From Streptomyces sp. NBC_01217 (GTDB lineage: Bacteria > Actinomycetota > Actinomycetes > Streptomycetales > Streptomycetaceae), in contig NZ_CP108538.1 in the NCBI RefSeq assembly GCF_035994185.1, forward strand, positions 6,699,501-6,763,500: a DNA stretch of 64,000 nt. The letters run 5' to 3'. Every line of letters begins with the position of its first letter. Within the stretch, counting starts at the first letter, position 1. Positions 16,802 through 25,588 of this stretch are shown here, one piece after another. The position numbers and the translations under genes are program-made. Below the pieces are notes generated by a model, which had not been told where the DNA came from, searched no databases, and saw only the letters and a program-made list of their open reading frames with translations.

Positions 16802-17704
16802 ATGACAACCGCTGACTCCGCTTCCGACCAACGTTTCGAACGCGCCCTGGCCAGCCTGCGAGGGCTGTCCGTCGGTGACGCACTGGGCTCACAGTTCTTT
16901 GTGCCGGCCAACTATCCGCTGCTGAAGCAGCGCGCGCTGCCACCCGGCCCCTGGCAGTGGACGGACGATACCGAGATGGCCGCTTCCGTGCTGGTCGTGC
17001 TGGTGGGGCACGAGCGCATCGACCAGGACGCACTCGCCCGCTCCTTCGCCGAGCATCATGATTTCGACCGCGGTTACGGTCCTGCCGTGAACCGGCTGCT
17101 CCGGCTGGTGCGGGAAGGCGGCGACTGGCGCGAGCTGGCGTCGGCACTGTTCAAGGGCCAGGGCTCCTGGGGCAACGGTTCGGCGATGCGCATCGCGCCG
17201 CTCGGCGCCTGGTATGCGGACGACCCGGAGCAGGCCACACACCAGGCCGAGATCTCCTCGTACACCACGCACCAGCACCGCGAGGCGGTCGTGGGCGCGA
17301 TGGCGGTCGCGGCCGCCGCCTCGCTCGCGGCGGCCACCACGGGGCCGCCCACCCCGGCAGAGCTTCTCGACGGCGTGATCGCGCTCGTACCGCGCAGCGC
17401 GGTCGGTGCCGGACTGCGCCGGGCACGCGACATGCTCGACTACGACGATGCCGGGACGGTCGCCGCGGTCCTCGGCAACGGCCGGCGTACCAGTGCACAT
17501 GACACCGTTCCGTTCGCCCTCTGGTCGGCGGCACGGAGCCTCGGCGATTTCGAGCAGGCCTTCTGGGTGACGGCTCAGGCCGGCGGCGATGTCGACACGA
17601 CCTGTGCGATCGTCGGCGGGATCGTCGCAGGGGCCAAGTCGGGCACACCGCCTGCCGACTGGTCGGGGCAGACGGAGAAGCTGCCGGGCTGGCTCCCGCG
17701 CTAG
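16802..17704 (+). CDS. ADP-ribosylglycohydrolase family protein
   Basis: DraG/ARH-type ADP-ribosylglycohydrolase, 300 residues, predicted to remove ADP-ribose from proteins or small molecules using two magnesium ions. Metal-binding signatures are visible: SVGDALGS near 21, WTDDTEMA near 52, and GGDVDTTCAIVGGIVAG near 260. The NGSAMRIAPLGAWY block near 122 and HREAVVGAMAVA near 160 complete the family pattern. ATG 16802 follows GGAGGGG. It forms a likely operon with the histidine phosphatase upstream. No partner ADP-ribosyltransferase is seen nearby. Confidence 0.92.
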   Translation: MTTADSASDQRFERALASLRGLSVGDALGSQFFVPANYPLLKQRALPPGPWQWTDDTEMAASVLVVLVGHERIDQDALARSFAEHHDFDRGYGPAVNRLLRLVREGGDWRELASALFKGQGSWGNGSAMRIAPLGAWYADDPEQATHQAEISSYTTHQHREAVVGAMAVAAAASLAAATTGPPTPAELLDGVIALVPRSAVGAGLRRARDMLDYDDAGTVAAVLGNGRRTSAHDTVPFALWSAARSLGDFEQAFWVTAQAGGDVDTTCAIVGGIVAGAKSGTPPADWSGQTEKLPGWLPR

Positions 17705-17957
17705 GGCGAAGGCGAGGACAGCGCCGCCCACGAAGCGGCGCGCGCAACTCATGAAGCGCGCGCCGGCCGGGCCCTTCGACTGTCACGGTACTGCCACAGC
17801 CCTTTCCCACGCGGTCGGAGGCGGTAGGGGGCAGCTACTCTTTCGGCCACGCCGCCCTCGGTGATCATCCTGACGGGCGTGCACCGAAAAGAGACTCCGG
17901 GGTCCCCTGCGCCGCCCAGCGGTGGTGCGTGCAGACCCCGGTGGGGGAGGGGTCCCA

Positions 17958-19613
17958 TTGTCCGATCACACGTCAGAAGCGCCCCGGCCGGAGGATGCCC
18001 CCGAGCCGCCCAAAGTGCCGACGTACGCGCAACAAGGCACGCAGCAGCACGCGCCCAACCCCTGGCAGCAAGGCAGCCCCCAGGCGCAGGCCCAGGCCCC
18101 CGCCCTCTCGCGGCTGCGCCCTGCCAAGCCCGCCACCATTCGGAGCGCGACGCTCTACTGCGTCCTCGCCACCGCGCTACTGAGCGCCCTGCTGCTGGGT
18201 GACGGCCTCGGCCTGAATCTGCTGATCGTCGCGGCGCCCGCGGTGCTCGCGGCCTACTTCGCCGCACAGGCGGCCGGTCGCCGTCTCCGACCGTGGACGG
18301 CTGTCTGGGCGGTCGGTGGCCTGGCGCTCCTCGTCGTCCCGGCCCTGAGGGATGCCGGATGGCCCACCTTCCTCGCCGTCGTGTCGGCCGTCGCACTGGG
18401 CTCGCTCGCCTTGCACGGCAGCCGCGGCTGGCTCGGGGTGTTCCTCGGCTCATTGGGCCTGTTCAGCTCCATCGCCGAAGGGCTGGCCTGGGGCGGGCGA
18501 GGCGTGCGCGAGCGCATGGCGGGCTCCAGGGGCCGGCTGGGTACCGCGTTCCGCACCACCGCGGTGGCGGCTGTCCTGCTCATCGTGTTCGGGGCGCTGT
18601 TCGCGAGCGCCGATGCCGCCTTCGCCGATGTGCTCGGCAACCTGATCCCCGATGTGTCCCTGGGCGACAGTCCCTGGCGCGTGTTCCTCTTCGTCGTCGG
18701 CCTGGTCGGAGCGCTCGCCGCCGCGTACACCGCGGCCGCCCCCGTGCGCTGGGACGGCATCGCAGTCCGTCCGGGCAGGGCCCGCGGACGGCTGGAATGG
18801 GCGCTGCCGCTCATCGTGCTGAATCTGCTGTTCGCCGCCTTCATCGCCATCCAGCTCACGGTGCTGCTCGGCGGATACGACAAGGTGATGGCCGAGACCG
18901 ATCTCAGCTACTCGCAATACGCCCGGCAGGGTTTCTGGCAGCTTCTCTGGGCCACACTCCTCACGCTGCTGGTGATCGCCCTCGCCCTGCGCTGGGCGCC
19001 TCGCGGACGGTCGAGCGACCGCACTCTCGTACGGAGCGTGCTCGGCGCGCTGTGCCTGCTCACCCTCATCGTCGTGGCGTCCGCACTCAGGCGCATGGAC
19101 CTGTACGTCGACGCGTACGGCCTGACCCGACTGCGGATATCCGTGGCCGCGGTCGAGCTCTGGCTCGGCGTGGTGCTCGTCCTGATCATGGCGGCCGGAG
19201 CGTTCGGCGCCCGCCTGCTGCCGCGTGCCGTCGCCGCGAGCGCCGCCGTCGCCGTGCTCGCGTTCGGACTGATCTCGCCGGACGCGTTGGTCGCGGAGCA
19301 GAACGTCCAGCGGTACCGCAACGACCACTCGATCGACATCGCCTACCTCCGGGGCCTTTCGGCCGACGCCGTACCGGCCCTGGACACGCTGCCCGAGCCA
19401 CTGCGCTCCTGCGCCCTCATGGACATCGAACGATCGCTGCGGGACTCCGACGACCCCTGGTACGCCACCAGCTGGGGAGAGGCGCGGGCCCGGGACATTC
19501 TGAGCAAGCGGAGCTCGAACGATCTGGCGCAGGCATGCCGTGCCTCGCGCACAGGCAATGGGGGCGGAGACAGCGACCGCGACGAAACGTATGACCCCTA
19601 CGACCCGTACTGA
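17958..19613 (+). CDS. DUF4173-like polytopic membrane protein
   Basis: 551-residue integral membrane protein. A 55-residue Pro/Gln-rich cytoplasmic N-terminus (QQGTQQHAPNPWQQGSPQAQAQA) is followed by roughly 11 hydrophobic segments. A cytoplasmic or exported C-terminal domain of about 110 residues follows (LISPDALVAEQNVQRYRNDHSIDIAYLRGLSADAVPALDTLP). The pattern and the NVxR-x-DxxYLxxLSxDAVPAL motif resemble DUF4173-domain proteins. TTG 17958 is preferred because GGGGGAGGGG lies just upstream; a GTG at 17922 has no ribosome site. The tail ends in a repetitive Asp/Tyr-rich DPYDPY. Function unknown. Confidence 0.72.
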   Translation: MSDHTSEAPRPEDAPEPPKVPTYAQQGTQQHAPNPWQQGSPQAQAQAPALSRLRPAKPATIRSATLYCVLATALLSALLLGDGLGLNLLIVAAPAVLAAYFAAQAAGRRLRPWTAVWAVGGLALLVVPALRDAGWPTFLAVVSAVALGSLALHGSRGWLGVFLGSLGLFSSIAEGLAWGGRGVRERMAGSRGRLGTAFRTTAVAAVLLIVFGALFASADAAFADVLGNLIPDVSLGDSPWRVFLFVVGLVGALAAAYTAAAPVRWDGIAVRPGRARGRLEWALPLIVLNLLFAAFIAIQLTVLLGGYDKVMAETDLSYSQYARQGFWQLLWATLLTLLVIALALRWAPRGRSSDRTLVRSVLGALCLLTLIVVASALRRMDLYVDAYGLTRLRISVAAVELWLGVVLVLIMAAGAFGARLLPRAVAASAAVAVLAFGLISPDALVAEQNVQRYRNDHSIDIAYLRGLSADAVPALDTLPEPLRSCALMDIERSLRDSDDPWYATSWGEARARDILSKRSSNDLAQACRASRTGNGGGDSDRDETYDPYDPY

Positions 19614-19808
19614 CTGGGCTGAGCCGCACAGGCGCGGGCCGTACTGCCACCCGCGGGGCGGTCCGCACCTGCTGCGTGCTCCCTTCCGTGCTTCACGAAT
19701 CCGCAAGCGCGTTCCTGGCGCAGGAACGGCCCTCTGTGGGCACCGTCTTCGTCAGTGGGTGCCCCGGGGTGTTGTCGGCGTCCCCATCGGCGTACGCTGA
19801 CAGGCGCC

Positions 19809-20519
19809 ATGCCGTACGAACCACCCACGCACACCGTCGAGCGCTCGCTTCGCGCTACCACTGGTGCCAAGACCGTCGCCGGTGTCGACGAGGTCGGACG
19901 CGGAGCGTGGGCGGGACCGGTCACTGTGTGTGCGGCCGTCACCGGCCTTCGCAGACCTCCCGCCGGACTCACCGACTCCAAACTGATCAGCCCCAAGCGC
20001 CGCGCGGAGCTGGCCCCGCTGCTGGAGCGCTGGGTCACCGCGTTCGGTCTGGGCGATGCCTCTCCTCAGGAGATCGACGACCTGGGGATGACGGCCGCGC
20101 TCCGTCTCGCCGCTGTGCGTGCCCTCGAAGCCCTGCCCGTGCGGCCCGACGCGGTGATACTCGACGGCAAACACGACTACCTGGGACAGCCCTGGCAGGT
20201 CCGCACCGTGATCAAGGGCGATCAGTCCTGTATCGCGGTCGCGGCTGCCTCGGTGATCGCGAAGGTGCGACGGGACACGATGATGGCCGAACTGGGCGGG
20301 GACTGCGGCGAGTACGCCGCCTTCGCCTTCGGCGCCAACGCCGGCTACCCGTCGCCCGTGCACAGGGCCGCGCTGGAGGAGTGGGGACCCACACCCCACC
20401 ACCGCCTCTCGTGGTCCTACCTCGACGCGCTGCCCAGGTGGCAGCACCTCAAGAAGGTCCGCTTCTCCGCCGAGGCGGCTGCACTGGAAAGCGGGGGCCA
20501 ACTCGGCTTCGACTTCTGA
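19809..20519 (+). CDS. rnhB: RNase HII
   Basis: Ribonuclease HII, 236 residues, which cleaves RNA in RNA-DNA hybrids and misincorporated ribonucleotides. The catalytic Asp-Glu pair lies in [13 protein letters not shown] at 25-37. Further acidic residues lie in [12 protein letters not shown] near 114, and the K-rich [21 protein letters not shown] block near 135 is typical. [23 protein letters not shown] matches the conserved C-terminal helix region. ATG 19809 is followed by the canonical sequence; upstream in-frame codons lack a ribosome site. Length is slightly above average because of a short C-terminal tail. Confidence 0.95.
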   Translation: MPYEPPTHTVERSLRATTGAKTVAGVDEVGRGAWAGPVTVCAAVTGLRRPPAGLTDSKLISPKRRAELAPLLERWVTAFGLGDASPQEIDDLGMTAALRLAAVRALEALPVRPDAVILDGKHDYLGQPWQVRTVIKGDQSCIAVAAASVIAKVRRDTMMAELGGDCGEYAAFAFGANAGYPSPVHRAALEEWGPTPHHRLSWSYLDALPRWQHLKKVRFSAEAAALESGGQLGFDF

Positions 20520-20579
20520 TCGCGCACATGCACCCACCCGCTGATGCCTCGCGTGTCGGCGTTTGATAGACAACCACTC

Positions 20580-21200
20580 ATGCCTCTCATCCCCGAGGAG
20601 CCTCAGATTCACGAGAGCGCCCAGGGTCCCCGCGTCACCCCGGCCACAGGCCGCACCGCGTCGACCCCCCGTCCCGTACCCGGTCCGCGTTCAGCGGCCA
20701 TGCCGCGCCCCGGTCGTCCGGGACCCGGCCCCGCGAGGCCCGCGCCCCCGGCGCAGCGCCCGCACTCCACCTCCGGCCAGCCGCAGGCGGCCCGGCCGGA
20801 GAATCGTTCCGCACCGCAGATCCAGCTGATCCCCGCCTCGGCCGCCGGCGCACTCGACGCCGCCGACGAAGCGGTGGACCTGCTGCTCGACTCCGGACGC
20901 GCACCGGGCGACATCCTGGTGCTCACCACCGGTGAGCAGCACCCGTGGGCCGCGCACGAACTCTCCTTCGGTGAGACCGCCTACTGGGCGCAGCACGAAG
21001 CCGGTGACGACGTCTTCTTCGCCGGTGCTGCGGCCATGGACCGGATGAAGTCCCGGCCCGTGGTGATCGTCGCTGTCAACGGTGACGGCGACGACGCCGT
21101 TGCCGGTGCGCTGTCCGACGCCCGGGAACGCGCCGGCGCCCTGCTGATCGTGTGCGGGGACCCGCAGCGGATCAACGCGGTGCTCGGCGCCGGCGTCTGA
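20580..21200 (+). CDS. Small Pro-rich protein with a helicase C-terminal-like domain
   Basis: 206-residue protein of unknown function. Residues 1-80 are Pro/Arg/Gln-rich and probably disordered. Residues 85-206 form a compact alpha/beta domain: AADEAVDLLLDSGRAPGDILVLTTGEQHPWAAHE, then DDVFFAGAAAMDRMKSRPVVIVAVNG and ERAGALLIVCGDPQRI. The order resembles the isolated C-terminal (2B-like) domain of UvrD-family helicases, without any ATPase motor. No ribosome site precedes ATG 20580, so the start is uncertain. It follows rnhB by 60 bp and may be co-transcribed. Confidence 0.65.
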   Translation: MPLIPEEPQIHESAQGPRVTPATGRTASTPRPVPGPRSAAMPRPGRPGPGPARPAPPAQRPHSTSGQPQAARPENRSAPQIQLIPASAAGALDAADEAVDLLLDSGRAPGDILVLTTGEQHPWAAHELSFGETAYWAQHEAGDDVFFAGAAAMDRMKSRPVVIVAVNGDGDDAVAGALSDARERAGALLIVCGDPQRINAVLGAGV

Positions 21201-21227
21201 GTCGCAGAGCACACCGGACCGTGGTGA

Positions 21228-21253
21228 CCCGGCTGCCCGAGAGGGCGGCCGGG
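21228..21253. terminator. Convergent terminator
   Basis: 11-bp stem (CCCGGCTGCCC / GGGCGGCCGGG, one G-T pair) with a GAGA tetraloop between the convergent stops at 21200 and 21267. Confidence 0.7.
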
Positions 21254-21266
21254 CCCGTGTCACGGG

Positions 21267-21902
21267 TCAGCGTGCCGCGGTGCGGCGCAGCGCCTGAGCC
21301 GCACCGCCGCCGGTGCGCAGCGGCACCGGATCATGGTCGAGCGCCGTGTCGGCGAGATCGGACGGCTGCGAGACGGAGCTGGGCCGGCGCCCGCCCCGGC
21401 CCTCGCCCAGCACCTGCCAGCCGCCGCGGGTCAGCGTGATGTACGCGCCGCACCGGAGGCCGTGCAAGGTGCAGGCGTCCCGCAGGCCCCACATCCACGC
21501 TCCGTCCTCCTCCGTCCAACGCTCGTCGCCCTCGCGGCAGTAGAGCAGCACCGCGGTACGGACAGGAGTGCGGCGTCGAAGGTCGTGCGGGATGACCCGG
21601 CGCAAATGCGCCAGCAGCGCGTTGCGGAACTCCCAGCCGTCCGCTGCTATGGCGCGGCGGGCGAACGAGGCGCTGGCCGTGAGGCGTTCCTCGTGGTCGA
21701 GCACGGCGATGACAGCCGTCGCCGGGGTCGGCCGGTGCCGGGCGTGCAGACCGCTGACGACCTCGCGGGGGCTGCGCAGCAACGGTATGCCCGCTTCGGC
21801 CCACTCGGCCGGTTCGAGCATCCTGGCAAGGCGGTTGGCGGAATCGGCGGATGAGGCCGCCGATATCGAAGTGGCTGCGGACGGAGCGAATCCGAAGGTC
21901 AC
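21267..21902 (-). CDS. Conserved hypothetical protein
   Basis: 211-residue soluble protein that I do not recognise. It contains EWAEAGIPLLRSPREVVSGLHARH, then VIAVLDHEERLTASASFARRA, RTAVLLYCREGDERWTEEDGAWMWGLRDACTLHGLRCGAYITLTRGGW, an alternating alpha/beta layout with a short hydrophobic core. The tail is Gly/Arg-rich. GTG 21902 is chosen because GGGAGG lies close upstream. It is on the minus strand, downstream of a relic phosphoribosyltransferase tail (22120-22258), suggesting it once lay downstream of a recQ-type gene in the same direction. Confidence 0.7.
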   Translation of the reverse strand: MTFGFAPSAATSISAASSADSANRLARMLEPAEWAEAGIPLLRSPREVVSGLHARHRPTPATAVIAVLDHEERLTASASFARRAIAADGWEFRNALLAHLRRVIPHDLRRRTPVRTAVLLYCREGDERWTEEDGAWMWGLRDACTLHGLRCGAYITLTRGGWQVLGEGRGGRRPSSVSQPSDLADTALDHDPVPLRTGGGAAQALRRTAAR

Positions 21903-22353
21903 GATCCTCCCTTCGCATACGCGCCCACGGTGCGGGCAGGGTCGGGTGGGGGCGCACCGCGGCACAGCCCTTCCGGGCCGCGAAAGGACCGTGCGGGGAG
22001 CGAGTCCAATTCTTCCTGGCGTATCGGCAGGCGGCAACGAGCAATTGGCGCAGCTGACGGGAATCAGCCGGAATGACTCTGATATCCCTGCCCACGCCGT
22101 GCCCGAATGACGCCTCAGGTCACGCCTGAACGGCGAGGACCAGCGGAAACACCCCTTCCGCCCCGGCCCGGCGCGACAGCCGTACCGCCACGGCCGGGGT
22201 CCGGCCGGTGTCCGGGAGATCGTCCACGAGCAGTACGGGACCAGGATCCGCCTCCTGCATCCTCGATGGCGCGTGACCTGCGGACCGTTTGTGAGTCGGT
22301 TGTCACGCGGGGTGAAGTGGCCGATTGTCCTTGTCATCGGGTTGCATGGGGGC
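21903..22353. other. Intergenic region with the recQ relic
   Basis: 451 bases between the minus-strand hypothetical gene and the RecQ fusion gene. Besides the relic at 22120-22258 it must hold promoters for both divergent genes. The 21903-22119 part shows no recognisable gene. Confidence 0.6.
22120..22258 (-). pseudogene. Relic of a RecQ-fusion C-terminus (phosphoribosyltransferase-like tail)
   Basis: On the minus strand, the codons from 22258 down to the TGA at 22120-22122 read MQEADPGPVLLVDDLPDTGR, continuing TPAVAVRLSRRAG and ending PLVLAVQA. They align along their length with the C-terminal end of the intact helicase at 22354-24513 (TPGPVLLVDDYSDSGWTL, then AVGARLLRQSGA, ending PFVLALAG), and both end at almost the same point. 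Only the last ~45 codons of the gene remain; the helicase part is missing. It lies head-to-head with the intact gene, so it is not a direct tandem copy. Confidence 0.75.
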
Positions 22354-24513
22354 ATGGACAACCTGGAGCTCCGCACTGAAGCCGATGCCATCCTTGCTGA
22401 GCTTGTCGGCGACTTCGGGGGTTCGGCGCGGCTGCGCGAGGACCAGTGGCAGGCGGTGGCGGCTCTGGTCGAGGAGCGGCGGCGTGCGCTGGTGGTGCAG
22501 CGGACCGGGTGGGGCAAGTCGGCGGTGTACTTCGTGGCCACCGCTCTGCTGCGTCGGCGTGGCTCCGGACCGACGGTGATCATCTCGCCGCTGCTGGCGC
22601 TGATGCGCAACCAGGTCGAGTCGGCGGCGCGGGCCGGTATCCAGGCGCGCACCATCAACTCGGCCAACCCGGAGGAGTGGGAAACGATCTACGGGGAGGT
22701 GGAGCGCGGTGAGACCGACGTTCTCCTCGTAAGTCCGGAACGTCTTAATTCTGTTGATTTTCGCGATCAGGTGCTGCCCAAGCTCGCCGCCACGACCGGT
22801 CTGCTGGTGGTCGACGAAGCGCACTGCATCTCCGACTGGGGGCACGACTTCCGGCCTGATTACCGCCGGCTGCGCACGATGCTGGCGGAGCTGCCGGCGG
22901 GCGTGCCGGTGCTGGCCACGACGGCGACCGCGAACGCGCGGGTGACCGCGGATGTGGCCGAGCAGTTGGGCACGGGGGGCGGGGACGCTTTGGTTCTGCG
23001 GGGGCCGCTGGACCGGGAGAGCTTGCGGCTGGGGGTGCTGGAGTTGCCGGACGCGGCGCATCGGCTGGCGTGGCTGGGTGAGCGGCTGGGGGATCTGCCT
23101 GGTTCGGGGATCATCTACACGCTGACGGTGGCGGCGGCGGAGGAGGTCGCGGCGTTCCTGCGGCAGCGCGGGTATCCGGTGGCTTCCTACACGGGGAAGA
23201 CGGAGAACGCCGATCGGTTGCAGGCGGAGGAGGATCTGCTGGCGAACCGGGTGAAGGCGCTGGTGGCGACCTCGGCGCTGGGCATGGGCTTCGACAAGCC
23301 GGACCTGGGGTTCGTGGTGCACCTGGGTTCGCCGTCGTCCCCGATCGCCTATTACCAGCAGGTGGGGCGCGCGGGGCGTGGTGTGGACCACGCGGACGTG
23401 CTGCTGCTGCCGGGGCGGGAGGACGAGGCGATCTGGGCGTACTTCGCTTCGGTGGGCTTCCCTCCCGAGGAACAGGTGCGGCGCACGCTGGAGGTTCTGG
23501 AGCAGGCGGGTCGCCCGCTGTCGCTGCCGGCGCTGGAGCCGTTGGTGGATCTTCGGCGTTCGCGTCTGGAGACGATGCTGAAGGTCCTGGACGTGGACGG
23601 GGCGGTCAAGCGCGTGAAGGGGGGCTGGACCGCGACAGGGCAGCCGTGGGCGTACGACGCGCAGCGCTACGTGTGGGTGGCCCGGCAGCGCGAGGCGGAG
23701 CAGCAGGCCATGCGGGAGTATGTGGCGACCGCGGGGTGCCGGATGGAGTTCTTGCAGCAGCAACTGGACGACGAGAAGGCGGTCCCGTGTGGTCGCTGCG
23801 ACTCTTGCGCCGGACCGTGGCTCGATCCCGCCGTCTCTCCCGGAGCCCTCGCGGCAGCGACAGGCGAGCTGGACCGCCCGGGAGTCGAGGTCGAGCCGCG
23901 CAAGATGTGGCCGACCGGACTCGCCGCGGTCGGAATGGACCTCAAGGGCCGCATCCCTGCGGGCCAGCTGGCGGTCACCGGGCGTGCGCTGGGAAGGCTG
24001 TCGGACATCGGCTGGGGCAACCGCCTGCGGCCGATCCTGTCGGCGCAGGCGGCGGACGGGCCGGTTTCGGACGACGTGCTGGCTGCCGTCGTGACGGTGG
24101 TGGCCGATTGGGCACGCTCGCCGGGTGGCTGGGCCGGTGCCTCTCCCGACGCGGTGGCGCGGCCGGTGGGGATTGTCTCCATGCCGTCCCGGACCCGCCC
24201 GCAGCTGGTGGCCTCACTGGCCGGGGGCCTGGCCCGTGTCGGCAGGCTCCCGCTGCTGGGCAGCCTCGCCTACACCCCGCAGGCCGACGAGCATGCCGCG
24301 TACCGCAGTAACTCCGCCCAGCGGCTGCGCGCCCTGGCCGCCTCGTTCACTGTGCCCGACGAGCTCGCCGCAGCCCTGGCCGCCACTCCGGGCCCGGTCC
24401 TGCTCGTCGACGACTACTCCGACTCCGGCTGGACCCTGGCCGTAGGCGCGCGCTTGCTGCGCCAGAGCGGGGCCGACCAAGTGCTCCCGTTCGTCCTTGC
24501 CCTGGCCGGGTAG
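22354..24513 (+). CDS. RecQ-family DNA helicase with a C-terminal phosphoribosyltransferase-like domain
   Basis: 719-residue superfamily 2 helicase. The RecQ motor has motif 0 (LREDQWQAV near 27), Walker A TGWGKS at 51-56, DEAHCISDWGHDFRPDYRRL from 154, SAT-like TTATANARV, and motif VI QQVGRAGRG near 345. A Cys cluster (GCRMEF...PCGRCDSC, about 460-485) is the RecQ zinc-binding site. After a winged-helix region, residues about 640-719 end in GPVLLVDDYSDSGWTLAVG, the PRPP-binding loop of type I phosphoribosyltransferases (ComF-like). ATG 22354 has GGGGG just upstream. A stretch at about 22730-22765 (LNSVDFRDQ) uses unusually AT-rich codons. A C-terminal relic of a similar gene lies immediately upstream on the other strand, suggesting replacement of a resident copy. 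Confidence 0.88.
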   Translation: MDNLELRTEADAILAELVGDFGGSARLREDQWQAVAALVEERRRALVVQRTGWGKSAVYFVATALLRRRGSGPTVIISPLLALMRNQVESAARAGIQARTINSANPEEWETIYGEVERGETDVLLVSPERLNSVDFRDQVLPKLAATTGLLVVDEAHCISDWGHDFRPDYRRLRTMLAELPAGVPVLATTATANARVTADVAEQLGTGGGDALVLRGPLDRESLRLGVLELPDAAHRLAWLGERLGDLPGSGIIYTLTVAAAEEVAAFLRQRGYPVASYTGKTENADRLQAEEDLLANRVKALVATSALGMGFDKPDLGFVVHLGSPSSPIAYYQQVGRAGRGVDHADVLLLPGREDEAIWAYFASVGFPPEEQVRRTLEVLEQAGRPLSLPALEPLVDLRRSRLETMLKVLDVDGAVKRVKGGWTATGQPWAYDAQRYVWVARQREAEQQAMREYVATAGCRMEFLQQQLDDEKAVPCGRCDSCAGPWLDPAVSPGALAAATGELDRPGVEVEPRKMWPTGLAAVGMDLKGRIPAGQLAVTGRALGRLSDIGWGNRLRPILSAQAADGPVSDDVLAAVVTVVADWARSPGGWAGASPDAVARPVGIVSMPSRTRPQLVASLAGGLARVGRLPLLGSLAYTPQADEHAAYRSNSAQRLRALAASFTVPDELAAALAATPGPVLLVDDYSDSGWTLAVGARLLRQSGADQVLPFVLALAG

Positions 24514-24623
24514 GTGACTCCCGCCGGCCACCAGGCGATCTGTGCTGCGACTTGCCGAGCTTGCAGCCGTGGCACGCCGGACTCTGCATCGCCTTCCTGG
24601 CCGCGGGATCCACAGGCGCTCCG

Positions 24624-25367
24624 TTATTGATCGGCTGTTTCGCGGGCCAGCGCGTTGTTCCCGGTCGAGTTGTGCACGCTGAAGCTCACTGCGTCCGGGC
24701 GGTAGCGGTCGTCCGACCACTCCACCGGCCGCCCTTCGCGTGTCGTGGTGAGCCGACGGATGCGCAGGAGTGGGCTCGTACGGCGGATGGCGAGCAGTTC
24801 GGCGTCCTGGGCTCCGGCCGCCACCGCGTCGATGACATGCTCGCCGTAGGCGAAGACCAGGCCCGTGTCGTCGTAGAGCCGCTGGGTGACGGAGGGGCAG
24901 TCGGGCTCTATCGTCGCCACGGCGGGGGAGATCCAGTCGGCGTACACGGTCCGCTCGATCAATACCGGCTCGCCGTCCAGGCCGCGCAGTCGCAGAACGT
25001 GCAACACATGCGTACTCGCCTGTAGTTGGAGGCGTGCCGCATCCTGTTGGGTCGCTGGGCGATACTCCTGGGCGATGACGCGTCCGGTCGCCTCCCGCCC
25101 CATCGCACGCGCCCACTGGGCGAAGCTGTGCAGTTCGGCGAAGCTCTGGCTGCGGCGGCTGGCCAGCACCACGCGGCGGGCGCCCTGTCGGGAGCCGATG
25201 AGTCCCTCGGCGGTGAGGGCCGCGACGGCCTGACGGATGGTGCCGCGCGAGACGCCGTAGTGGGCGGCGAGCTCCGTCTCCGAAGGCAATCGGTTGCCGA
25301 CTGTGTACTCGTCGCGGTCGATCGCCCGCCGCAGCTCATCGGCGATCTGTTCGTGTCGCGCCGGCAT
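24624..25367 (-). CDS. GntR-family (HutC/UTRA) regulator
   Basis: 247-residue repressor-type regulator. The N-terminal GntR winged helix (ADELRRAIDRDEYTVGNRLPSETELAAHYGVSRGTIRQAVAAL) covers 9-52. A UTRA effector-binding domain follows (VLRLRGLDGEPVLIERTVYADWISP, then LLRIRRLTTTREGRPVEWSDDRYRPDAVSFSV). ATG 25367 has GAGGGGAAG upstream. It is divergent from the ABC importer operon at 25589 and almost certainly regulates it: the intergenic region contains an 18-bp near-palindrome of the kind recognised by this subfamily (including phosphonate regulators). UTRA domains bind small metabolites; the ligand is presumably the imported compound or a breakdown product. Confidence 0.9.
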   Translation of the reverse strand: MPARHEQIADELRRAIDRDEYTVGNRLPSETELAAHYGVSRGTIRQAVAALTAEGLIGSRQGARRVVLASRRSQSFAELHSFAQWARAMGREATGRVIAQEYRPATQQDAARLQLQASTHVLHVLRLRGLDGEPVLIERTVYADWISPAVATIEPDCPSVTQRLYDDTGLVFAYGEHVIDAVAAGAQDAELLAIRRTSPLLRIRRLTTTREGRPVEWSDDRYRPDAVSFSVHNSTGNNALARETADQ

Positions 25368-25387
25368 GCTTCCCCTCTGAGTCTGTC

Positions 25388-25399
25388 GCTGTGCACAGC
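25388..25399. promoter_or_regulatory. 12-bp palindrome near the regulator start
   Basis: GCTGTGCACAGC is a perfect palindrome 21 bp upstream of the GntR start. It differs from the 25520 operator and its function is unknown. Confidence 0.35.
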
Positions 25400-25519
25400 G
25401 TGAGCAGCCTAATCGAGATCCGGCGGTGCTGCGTTCCGGGTGCGATTCCTCGGGAAATCTAGAGGCATCATTTTGCCGGAGTTCACGAGAACGACATCTG
25501 AGGCGGGCCTACTGGGGCC

Positions 25520-25537
25520 AACTTGTTCAGACAAGTT
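25520..25537 (+). promoter_or_regulatory. Probable GntR operator at the transporter promoter
   Basis: AACTTGT-TCAG-ACAAGTT is an inverted repeat with perfect 7-bp arms and a 4-base centre. It contains the TTGTNNNGACAA-type core seen in HutC-family operators such as those of phosphonate regulators. It lies 52 bp before the SBP start, where it would overlap the -35 region. Confidence 0.72.
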
Positions 25538-25588
25538 ATGTGCAATCTATGTCTGTTCTGCATCCCTCCCGTCTCCCCTGGAGCAGTC

